Shown here: positions 6,980 through 12,004 of the stretch, piece by piece
Layout of the letters: the number at the start of each line of letters is the position of its first letter
Position numbering within the stretch: position 1 is the stretch's first letter
NCBI GenBank assembly: GCA_029941825.1
Contig: JAPYTM010000017.1
Coordinates: 1 to 12,004 of the forward strand
Origin: Candidatus Nitrosopumilus sp.
GTDB taxonomy: Archaea; Thermoproteota; Nitrososphaeria; Nitrososphaerales; Nitrosopumilaceae
Direction: 5' to 3'
DNA: 12,004 nucleotides
Notes under the pieces: model-generated
The model's database searches: none
What the model was told of the DNA's origin: nothing
The model's input: only the letters and a program-made list of their open reading frames with translations
Made by a program: the position numbers and the translations under genes

Positions 6980-6988
6980 CTAGAAGTC

Positions 6989-8131
6989 CTATGCTACGCC
7001 TAGGTCACCGAATGTTTTAATCATCATACCATCAGAGTTTGATAGTTTTGCAATTCTATGGCCAATTACACATTCAACACCTGCATTTTTGGCACTTTCC
7101 AAAAGTCTCTGAGTGATAATTCCATCTAGTAGAAGGTATTTGATTCCAGATTGAGTGGATAGTTTATTGACAACCTCACTGATTGGAACTTTGAAAATTT
7201 CATTTTGATCATCATCTATTGCAAGTGCTTCAAGTGTTTCATTTAGATTTGGGAAAAACTTTGTTGCAATTTCTGCTATGAGTTTATCATCTTCACTTTT
7301 GAGTTCTGGTTTTGGTTTCCCATCTCTAATTTCATCTGCAACAGGTTTTAGAATTTCATCTAATCTTTGAGGAGTTAATTCTTCAACTTCAACATCTTTG
7401 TCTGCTCTAAGCTCATAATCTAATGTAACAACAGATTGAAGTTCTTTGAGAATAAATCCACCTGCTCTATCACCATCAAGAAATGCTACTACAGTTTCTT
7501 TTTCACCACATAATTCCTTGATTGATTCATCAATTTTTGCACCCTCAATTGCAAGTGCATTATCATATCCAGCTCTTAAAAGATTAATTACATCTGCTCG
7601 TCCTTCAACGAGAATCACCCAAGTAGAATCAAAAACTCCAGAACTACATGTAAGTTTTGATGGCCCATAGGTAGATAGTTTTCCAGTATCACCTCTATGA
7701 ACATCATTTAACATAGATTCTCCTTCACTAACAGTTTTTGTTGCCCATTTTTGCTTAATTTCTTTTGCACGTCTTACAATGTCTTCTTTCTTTGCAGCTC
7801 GTACATCATCAATGGCTTCCAATCTAAATGTACAATCAAAGGGACCAACTTTGTCAATGCTTTCAATTCCTGCTGCAATTAATGCGCAAGTATCAATATC
7901 AGTACTCATTGGAATTAATGCATCACCAGTGGTAGTGTTAGACGTGGACTTTGCATTAACTTCAATGCGTCCTACTTTTGAAACTCGTTGCAGTTCATTC
8001 AGATTCATCTCCGGACCTAACAGACCTTCTGTCTGGCCGAAGATTGCTCCGATTATATCTGCCCTTTCAACGAGCCCATCAACTTCATAGGAAAGTTTAA
8101 CGTGATATTTGACAATTCCTGATTGAGGCAT
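6989..8131 (-). CDS. dnaG: Archaeal DnaG-like TOPRIM protein (primase/exosome subunit)
   Basis: A 380-residue archaeal DnaG. In archaea it associates with the RNA exosome as a poly(A)-binding subunit, and primase activity has also been reported. Marks are the archaeal N-terminal block DIIGAIFGQTEGLLG (25-39) and SKVGRIEV (51-58), then the TOPRIM domain with WVILVEGRADVINLL (171-185, catalytic Glu176) and VVAFLDGDRAGG (214-225, the DxD pair Asp219/Asp221), and a conserved C-terminal stretch. I start it at ATG 8131, not at the in-frame ATG 8215. The strong AAAGGAGAT at 8141-8149 sits 9 nt before 8131, the predicted RNA start (about 8155) lies downstream of 8215, and homologues begin near this point. 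ribK follows after 9 nt. Confidence 0.93.
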   Translation of the reverse strand: MPQSGIVKYHVKLSYEVDGLVERADIIGAIFGQTEGLLGPEMNLNELQRVSKVGRIEVNAKSTSNTTTGDALIPMSTDIDTCALIAAGIESIDKVGPFDCTFRLEAIDDVRAAKKEDIVRRAKEIKQKWATKTVSEGESMLNDVHRGDTGKLSTYGPSKLTCSSGVFDSTWVILVEGRADVINLLRAGYDNALAIEGAKIDESIKELCGEKETVVAFLDGDRAGGFILKELQSVVTLDYELRADKDVEVEELTPQRLDEILKPVADEIRDGKPKPELKSEDDKLIAEIATKFFPNLNETLEALAIDDDQNEIFKVPISEVVNKLSTQSGIKYLLLDGIITQRLLESAKNAGVECVIGHRIAKLSNSDGMMIKTFGDLGVA

Positions 8132-8140
8132 AAATTCTTC

Positions 8141-8149
8141 ATCTCCTTT
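8141..8149 (-). promoter_or_regulatory. Strong Shine-Dalgarno sequence of dnaG
   Basis: The - strand reads AAAGGAGAT, ending 9 nt before ATG 8131. It is the clearest ribosome binding site in the window, and it decides the dnaG start in favour of 8131 over 8215. Confidence 0.75.
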
Positions 8150-8176
8150 ATCATTATAGTCTGAAGTTTTATCTAC

Positions 8177-8186
8177 AATATATGAG
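8177..8186 (-). promoter_or_regulatory. Candidate TATA box of dnaG-ribK
   Basis: The - strand reads CTCATATATT. An RNA starting about 25 nt downstream, near 8155, would carry a short leader containing the 8141-8149 Shine-Dalgarno site before ATG 8131. This fits the shorter dnaG start and makes the longer one untranslatable from this promoter. Confidence 0.45.
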
Positions 8187-8230
8187 GGTATCGCAAAAAA
8201 TAGGATATTTTTCATGAAACAAGTATGCGC

Positions 8231-8262
8231 AAAAAAATCTAGAAAAATACAAAAATGAAAAA
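8231..8262 (-). terminator. Oligo-T terminator after the Fe-S carrier gene
   Basis: On the - strand, just past the stop at 8273, there are four closely spaced T runs: 5 T at 8258-8262, 5 at 8251-8255, 5 at 8243-8247 and 7 at 8231-8237. No strong hairpin is needed, since archaeal RNA polymerase terminates intrinsically at T-rich tracts. It separates this gene from dnaG, which has its own promoter. Confidence 0.5.
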
Positions 8263-8272
8263 TAATGATTAT

Positions 8273-8623
8273 TTATTCAGTACTGAAAGAGTGACCACAT
8301 GAACAGGATTTTGTAACGTTTGGATTATTAATTTTGAACCCAGAACCCATTAGGCTTTCAATATAGTCTACGTTTGCACCTTGAAGATGTTCAACGCTGT
8401 AACTGTCAACTAAGATTTTCACTCCATTTTCTTCAAGAACAATGTCATCATCTTCTGGTGCTTTTTCAAAGCCCATTCCATAAGACAAACCAGAGCAACC
8501 TCCACCTTGAACATACATTCTAAGGTATTCAGGTGATTCGGCTTCTTCTTTCATAAATTCATGGATTTTCTCAGCTGCCTTTGCAGTAACTGTAACTAAC
8601 TTTTGTGTTTGTTCAGTTGCCAT
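8273..8623 (-). CDS. A-type iron-sulfur cluster carrier (HesB/IscA/ErpA family)
   Basis: A 116-residue protein with the three conserved cysteines of A-type carriers: Cys43 in QGGGCSGLSYGMGF (39-52), and Cys107 and Cys109 in KSCSCGHSFS (105-114). These bind and pass on a [2Fe-2S] or [4Fe-4S] cluster to apo-proteins in the cytoplasm. The conserved VDSYSVEHLQGANVDYIE and GFKINNPN segments are present, and the length is normal for the family. The gene stands alone, with a TATA box about 27 nt before its ATG and an oligo-T tract after its stop. IscA, ErpA, SufA and HesB names cannot be told apart from sequence alone, so no symbol is given. Likely clients include Fe-S enzymes of central metabolism, but none is encoded next to it. 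Confidence 0.92.
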   Translation of the reverse strand: MATEQTQKLVTVTAKAAEKIHEFMKEEAESPEYLRMYVQGGGCSGLSYGMGFEKAPEDDDIVLEENGVKILVDSYSVEHLQGANVDYIESLMGSGFKINNPNVTKSCSCGHSFSTE

Positions 8624-8646
8624 TATGATAAAAAAAGATGGTTCAA

Positions 8647-8654
8647 ATTATAAT
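8647..8654 (-). promoter_or_regulatory. TATA box of the Fe-S carrier gene
   Basis: The - strand reads TTATAATT, centred about 27 nt before ATG 8623. The RNA would start within a few bases of the ATG, and there is no Shine-Dalgarno site, so a leaderless mRNA is expected. Confidence 0.55.
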
Positions 8655-8729
8655 AAGCTTTTCCCACCACGCACACTAGGAATTCAAAAAATTAGCATGT
8701 TTTTGTTATTTTTTTTAATGATCGGTAAT

Positions 8730-8882
8730 CTATTTGACTATATCACTTGTAGGGATTATTCCAACAACCTTGTCATCAACAATCACTGGTAATTTTCTAA
8801 CATTTCGGGTAGACATTAAATCAGATGTTACCCACAAATCAGAATCAGGATCAATAGAAATTAGAGGCGGGTCTGTAATCTT
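8730..8882 (-). pseudogene. CBS-domain fragment (C-terminal half only)
   Basis: Read on the - strand, this stretch encodes about 50 residues that start KITDPPLISIDPDSDL and continue through STRNVRKLPVI and DDKVVGIIPTSDIVK to a TAG stop. That is the second half of a CBS motif: the DPPLISIDPDSDL start, the MSTRNVRKLPV helix and the GIIPTSDIVK end are characteristic. CBS domains bind adenosyl nucleotides and normally occur in pairs, so at least one and a half repeats are missing. The frame has no start codon of its own at the proper place: upstream it is soon closed by TGA, and the DNA there codes for a winged-helix protein in another frame. I read it as the surviving tail of a deleted CBS gene. 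Confidence 0.75.
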
Positions 8883-9055
8883 CGATATACGGTACAAATT
8901 GGAATTTGTTTTTCACCAGATATGTCCATAGCGGGTTTTGGTTTGTCTAGTGTGTTATGAAGGATTTGCTTGCAATATTTATCGGCGAGTATTTCTAAAA
9001 TTACCTGCTTTCTTTCACCATCTACAATTTTTTGGGTGAAAATTAATTCTTGCAT
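8861..9055 (-). pseudogene. Truncated winged-helix transcriptional regulator
   Basis: A 64-codon frame from ATG 9055 gives an ArsR/Lrp-like winged-helix start: KQVILEILADKYCKQIL (helices 1-2), ISGEKQIPICTVYRRLQ (45-61, turn and recognition helix with the TVYRRLQ signature) and then only TRL before a stop. The wing and the C-terminal part expected of such regulators are missing. Immediately after the recognition helix the DNA becomes the CBS fragment in another frame. The start is well supported: a TATA-like TTATAT lies about 25-28 nt upstream, giving a leaderless RNA. An in-frame upstream ATG at 9103 lies before that promoter. The first half may still be transcribed and translated, but the domain would probably not fold normally. 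Confidence 0.7.
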
Positions 9056-9072
9056 AATTAAATAAAATAAAA

Positions 9073-9089
9073 ATATGATATAATGAATC
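9073..9089 (-). promoter_or_regulatory. Promoter of the truncated regulator
   Basis: The - strand contains CATTATATCATATTTT with a TATA core at about 9079-9084, about 26 nt before ATG 9055. It appears intact although the gene behind it is broken, which suggests the break is recent. Confidence 0.45.
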
Positions 9090-9118
9090 AACATACACTG
9101 CAAGACAATGTGTACTCA

Positions 9119-9127
9119 TTTGATAAA
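9119..9127 (+). promoter_or_regulatory. Candidate TATA box of the cupredoxin gene
   Basis: TTGATAAAT, centred about 27 nt before ATG 9151, would place the RNA start at or just before that ATG. It is a weaker match than the other boxes in this window. Confidence 0.35.
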
Positions 9128-9150
9128 TTCTCTAAAAAGTGATTTTAAGC

Positions 9151-9672
9151 ATGAAACAGATGTCAATGAAAATAGCTATTCCAACCATACTATTTTCAGT
9201 ATTATTAATTTCAGTTACAGTAAATGTTGCAAATGCCGAATCAGTTCCAGAATGGATAAAAAATACTGCATCATGGTATGGTGAAGGAATTGTTTCAGAA
9301 TCAGAATTCATAAACATGATTAAATTTTTGATTGAAAATGATATAATCGTACTCGAAAAAGACACCAGAGTACCTCAAAAAATGGAGGCAACAATCATTA
9401 TTCCTAATGGAAACTTTGATGTTTCAAGTTCTTCATTTTACATTCCATTGAATCTAGAAATAATCGTTGGAACAACAGTAACGTGGGCAAATGAAGACAC
9501 TGTGTCACATACAGTTCAAAGTCAAGATGAATTTGGAAAAGTAATAGCATTGTTTAACAGTGTACCATTAATCACAGGAGATAGATTTGAATTCACATTT
9601 GAAGAAGAGGGTGTATACAATTACTTTTGCTCATTCCATCCATGGAGAGTTGGAGTAGTTACAGTAAAGTAG
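9151..9672 (+). CDS. Secreted cupredoxin with axial ligand replaced by Arg
   Basis: A 173-residue exported protein. Residues 1-29 are a signal peptide (hydrophobic core IAIPTILFSVLLISV, likely cut after ANA). Residues 31-68 are a SVPEWIKNTASWYGEG...FLIENDIIVL module of the type found in many secreted thaumarchaeal proteins. Residues 79-173 are a plastocyanin/amicyanin-like cupredoxin: strand VGTTVTWANEDTVSHTV with the first copper His120, and the C-terminal loop YFCSFHPWRVG with Cys160 and His163. The usual Met three residues after that His (CxxHPWM) is Arg166 here. Such proteins carry electrons on the outside of the membrane in ammonia oxidisers. ATG 9151 is chosen over GTG 9139 because it fits the TATA spacing and a clean signal peptide. 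The partner enzyme is unknown. Confidence 0.85.
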   Translation: MKQMSMKIAIPTILFSVLLISVTVNVANAESVPEWIKNTASWYGEGIVSESEFINMIKFLIENDIIVLEKDTRVPQKMEATIIIPNGNFDVSSSSFYIPLNLEIIVGTTVTWANEDTVSHTVQSQDEFGKVIALFNSVPLITGDRFEFTFEEEGVYNYFCSFHPWRVGVVTVK

Positions 9673-9678
9673 AATCAA

Positions 9679-9697
9679 AATTTTAATTTTTAAAATT
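9679..9697. terminator. AT-only inverted repeat between convergent genes
   Basis: AATTTTAA-TTT-TTAAAATT is a perfect dyad with 8-bp arms and a 3-bp loop, placed 7 nt after the cupredoxin stop and about 30 nt from the end of the hydratase gene on the other strand. It offers T-rich tracts in both directions and may end both transcripts. The stem has no G-C pairs and would be weak. Confidence 0.4.
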
Positions 9698-9726
9698 GAA
9701 TAAAATAAGAAGGGAATTAGAAATAG

Positions 9727-10488
9727 CTATTTCTTTGACTTGTTTACAAATGCAGTCATTCTTTCTTCTCTATCAGGATGCGTAAAACAATTTCTCCAAG
9801 CAAGAAGTTCTATTGCAAGACCAGTATCAAGATCTGCATTTCGTCCTTTGTTGATTGCAACTTTTGACATCTGAACACCCATTGTAGAGTTTCCAGCAAT
9901 TTTTTGCGCCATTTTCAAAGCTTCTTCTTGTAGTGATGCAAGAGGAACAACTTGATTTACAAGTCCAATCTCTTTTGCCTCATCAGCTTTGACCATTTTG
10001 CCAGTATAGACAAGTTCTTTTGCCTTTGCTATTCCCACAATCCTCATCAATCTTTGAGTACCCCCCCAACCGGGTGGGATTCCAATTGTTACTTCTGGTT
10101 GACCCATTCTAGCTGTATCAGCAGCTATTCGAATATCGCAAGACATTGCAAGCTCACAACCTCCACCCAAAGCAAAGCCGTTAATGGCTGCAATAGTTGG
10201 TTGTTTTACCAATTCAACAGTTGAAGTTACAAGTTGACCAGTTTGTGCATACGCAACTGATTCATCTGCAGATATTTTTGACATGTATTCAATATCAGCT
10301 CCTGCAGAAAATGCTTTTTCACCTTCACCAGTCAAAATGATAACTTTAACATCATCATTGTGATTTAGTGCTTCAAAAGTTGTGATTAGTTCTTTTGCAA
10401 CATCAGTATTCATGGCATTGAGTTTGTCAGGTCGATTAATTTTGACAGTACAAATGCCATCAGAAGTAGATGTGGTAACTAGTGACAT
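9727..10488 (-). CDS. Crotonase-family hydratase, probable 3-hydroxypropionyl-CoA dehydratase / crotonyl-CoA hydratase
   Basis: A 253-residue enoyl-CoA hydratase/isomerase-fold enzyme. The CoA and oxyanion-hole segments are KAFSAGADIEYMS (58-70) and NGFALGGGCELAMSCDIRIA (103-122). Both catalytic glutamates are present, Glu112 in GGGCELAM and Glu132 in MGQPEVTIGIPPGWGGTQRL, which marks an active hydratase rather than a non-hydratase crotonase. In Nitrosopumilus maritimus one such promiscuous enzyme is reported to dehydrate 3-hydroxypropionyl-CoA to acryloyl-CoA and hydrate crotonyl-CoA in the HP/HB cycle. I assign that role because the gene lies 36 nt behind a synthetase that looks like the HP/HB 3-hydroxypropionyl-CoA synthetase. 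No Shine-Dalgarno site precedes ATG 10488. A CATTTAATT about 28 nt upstream could be its own TATA box, alongside read-through from the synthetase gene. A generic beta-oxidation hydratase is the alternative. Confidence 0.85.
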   Translation of the reverse strand: MSLVTTSTSDGICTVKINRPDKLNAMNTDVAKELITTFEALNHNDDVKVIILTGEGEKAFSAGADIEYMSKISADESVAYAQTGQLVTSTVELVKQPTIAAINGFALGGGCELAMSCDIRIAADTARMGQPEVTIGIPPGWGGTQRLMRIVGIAKAKELVYTGKMVKADEAKEIGLVNQVVPLASLQEEALKMAQKIAGNSTMGVQMSKVAINKGRNADLDTGLAIELLAWRNCFTHPDREERMTAFVNKSKK

Positions 10489-10524
10489 GTTAATTTGCGA
10501 AGTAATATGGGAATTAAATGTTAT

Positions 10525-12004
10525 CTATTTTCCGCGTACTTTGCCCCATTGAGCTAATGCAGATGCAGCTGCAATCCAAGTTCTAAGATCTTGATAAACT
10601 GGAACGTTATGTTTCTCAATTAATTTAATCATTTTTTCAGTATATGGACCACCATTGCCACCAGCTAGAATGGGTTTCTTCTTTTTCTTTGAAAGATTAT
10701 CTAGATAACCAATAATTGTTTCCTCAAGTGGATCATCTTGGAAAACAAACCATGGCATAGCAATATCAATATTTTTTTCATCAAGGAATTGTTGAATGAC
10801 AAATCTATAGTCATCTGCAGTTGCACCACCGCCTACATCTGCAGGGTTACCACTATGAATAGGAACAGTTGGTGGGAAACGGTCCTTTATTTTTTTAAGA
10901 AGTGGTGCGGATAATTTTCCTAGTGTGAGGCCTAATCTTTCTAATTGATCAATTCCACCAATCATTGGACCAGCACCATTACTAGTCATACCAACACGAT
11001 TACCCTTAGCAGCAGGTTGCCATGCTAGTGCCTTTAAGACTCCAACTAGTTCTTGATAACTATCAACTGAAATAATTCCTGCTTGTTTGAATGCCCCCAT
11101 AATAATTGCATTTGAACCTCCAAGTGAACCTGTATGTGATGCAGCTTGTTTTGCACCAGCAGCAGTACGTCCACTCTTCCAAATTACAATTGGTTTCTTT
11201 GTTTCTTTCATTACACGTTTAGCAGTATTGATGAATTTTCTACCATCACCAAATCCTTCAACATACAATCCAATTACTTTAGTTTGAGGATCATTTGCAG
11301 CATACCAAATCATATCTGCCTCATCAACATCAGAACGATTACCAAAACTAATCATCTTTGATAAACCAAATACATCAGCACTTTCTAACATACTAATTCC
11401 CATAGTTCCACTTTGTGAGAAAAATGCAACATTTCCTAATTTTGAACGTACCATTCTTTCTTGTCCTTGAAATGCACAATCAAGTCTATTTGCTGCATTG
11501 AACATTCCAATGCAATTTGGACCAACTACACGAATTTTATGTTTTAATGATAATTCTTTTACTTCAGCTTCCATTGCGGCTCTATCGCCACCAAGCTCTT
11601 TACCTCCACCTGAAACTATTACAACATTATGAATTCCTTTCTTTGCACAAGTTTTCATAATTGGTCCACATGCTGAAAGATCAATACAAACAACAACCAG
11701 ATCAATCTTAGCATCTATTGCATCTAATGATGGATAACATTTGATTCCAAGAATTGATGTTTGTTTAGGATTAATTGGGTACACTTTACCTTTGTAATCT
11801 TGTTTTCCAAGTGCATCTAATACCGAGTTGCCAATTTTTCCTGGAGTTGCAGATGCGCCAACTAGTGCAACAGATTTTGGAGTAAAGAATGACTCCATAG
11901 ATGTAATGTTTGGTTTTGCTTTTGAGATTGAATTCTTTTTTAATTTATTATTTAAAATAATTTTTGCATCTACTACAAAGTAAGATTTAGGATATACAAT
12001 TACT
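10525..12004 (-). CDS. ADP-forming acyl-CoA synthetase, beta-alpha fusion (5' truncated), probable 3-hydroxypropionyl-CoA synthetase
   Basis: The frame is open to the right edge of the window, so the N-terminus is missing and the ATG at 11898 is internal. The 35 codons before that ATG, beginning VIVYPKSYFVVDAKIIL, look like the end of the ATP-grasp (beta) domain, which commonly closes with a VVDARI-type strand. Then come the CoA-binding Rossmann domain (SVALVGASATPGKIGNSVL), the ligase domain with RVVGPNCIGMFN and FFSQSGTMG, and the phosphohistidine loop AASHTGSLGG. Counted from Met 11898, the phosphorylated histidine is His255 and the assisting Glu is Glu214 in LYVEGFGDG. Such enzymes activate an acid with ATP and CoA, giving ADP and phosphate. 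In N. maritimus an enzyme of this class makes 3-hydroxypropionyl-CoA at low energy cost. That substrate is inferred from the hydratase gene next to it; acetyl-CoA or 4-hydroxybutyryl-CoA synthetase is possible. Confidence 0.85.
   Translation of the reverse strand, partial: VIVYPKSYFVVDAKIILNNKLKKNSISKAKPNITSMESFFTPKSVALVGASATPGKIGNSVLDALGKQDYKGKVYPINPKQTSILGIKCYPSLDAIDAKIDLVVVCIDLSACGPIMKTCAKKGIHNVVIVSGGGKELGGDRAAMEAEVKELSLKHKIRVVGPNCIGMFNAANRLDCAFQGQERMVRSKLGNVAFFSQSGTMGISMLESADVFGLSKMISFGNRSDVDEADMIWYAANDPQTKVIGLYVEGFGDGRKFINTAKRVMKETKKPIVIWKSGRTAAGAKQAASHTGSLGGSNAIIMGAFKQAGIISVDSYQELVGVLKALAWQPAAKGNRVGMTSNGAGPMIGGIDQLERLGLTLGKLSAPLLKKIKDRFPPTVPIHSGNPADVGGGATADDYRFVIQQFLDEKNIDIAMPWFVFQDDPLEETIIGYLDNLSKKKKKPILAGGNGGPYTEKMIKLIEKHNVPVYQDLRTWIAAASALAQWGKVRGK

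Noticed and set aside
8701..8716. T-rich run as a terminator
   Set aside because: It is T-rich on the + strand, where no gene ends just upstream; on the - strand, where the CBS fragment ends, it reads as A-rich.
8734..8931. A 65-codon + strand frame
   Set aside because: It is the antisense shadow of the CBS fragment and the regulator end; no domain, ribosome binding site or promoter supports it.
8730..9055. A single frameshifted gene rather than two fragments
   Set aside because: Correcting one frame would fuse a winged helix cut just after its recognition helix to half a CBS repeat. Both halves lack essential parts, so a deletion explains it better.
11896..11898. Alpha-only 457-residue acyl-CoA synthetase starting at ATG 11898
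   Set aside because: The same frame stays open to the window edge and encodes a stretch resembling the end of the beta ATP-grasp domain, so the Met is internal.
1..12004. CRISPR arrays, tRNA/rRNA genes, insertion sequences, phage genes
   Set aside because: I looked for regularly spaced repeats, cloverleaf-like stretches, transposases and terminal repeats on both strands and recognised none.

Overview
The window looks like the chromosome of an ammonia-oxidising archaeon of the Nitrososphaerota (Thaumarchaeota), close to marine Nitrosopumilus. The evidence is low-GC DNA with AT-rich codon use, TATA boxes about 25-28 nt upstream of start codons (several transcripts appear leaderless), an archaeal DnaG, the diphthamide methyltransferase DphB, CTP-type flavin enzymes, LysW-dependent lysine synthesis, a secreted cupredoxin with a thaumarchaeal N-terminal motif, and what look like two enzymes of the 3-hydroxypropionate/4-hydroxybutyrate (HP/HB) carbon-fixation cycle. 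Family assignments come from motif reading; no database search was run.

Positions 1-5637 hold the lysine block plus dphB, all on the + strand. The 3' end of the aminotransferase gene lysJ overlaps an Lrp/AsnC regulator gene (LysM-like). After a 116-nt gap with a clear promoter comes a tight run: lysS (homocitrate synthase), lysW (a 55-residue carrier protein, 2463-2630), lysX (ligase), lysK (hydrolase) and dphB. LysW carries the growing amino acid on its C-terminal residue: LysX loads alpha-aminoadipate, LysJ aminates the modified intermediate, and LysK releases lysine (possibly ornithine too). This LysW ends in EDWGQ, not the EDWGE expected from characterised homologues. That is the most interesting observation here.

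Positions 5638-6979 hold a flavin pair. A winged-helix/cytidylyltransferase protein (probable FAD synthetase, +) meets a winged-helix/CTP-dependent riboflavin kinase (-) tail to tail with a 4-nt overlap. DphB just upstream carries a fused DUF357-like C-terminal domain.

Positions 6989-8623 (-) hold dnaG, immediately upstream of the riboflavin kinase gene, and an A-type Fe-S carrier gene with its own promoter and an oligo-T terminator.

Positions 8730-9055 (-) are a gene remnant: the first half of a winged-helix regulator, with an intact promoter, joined out of frame to the last half of a CBS domain. It looks like a deletion scar.

Positions 9151-9672 (+) encode a secreted cupredoxin whose expected axial Met is Arg. 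It converges on an apparent HP/HB pair on the - strand: a crotonase-family hydratase and a fused beta-alpha ADP-forming acyl-CoA synthetase (probably 3-hydroxypropionyl-CoA synthetase). The synthetase reading frame runs off the right edge of the window. No tRNA, rRNA, CRISPR array or insertion sequence was recognised.
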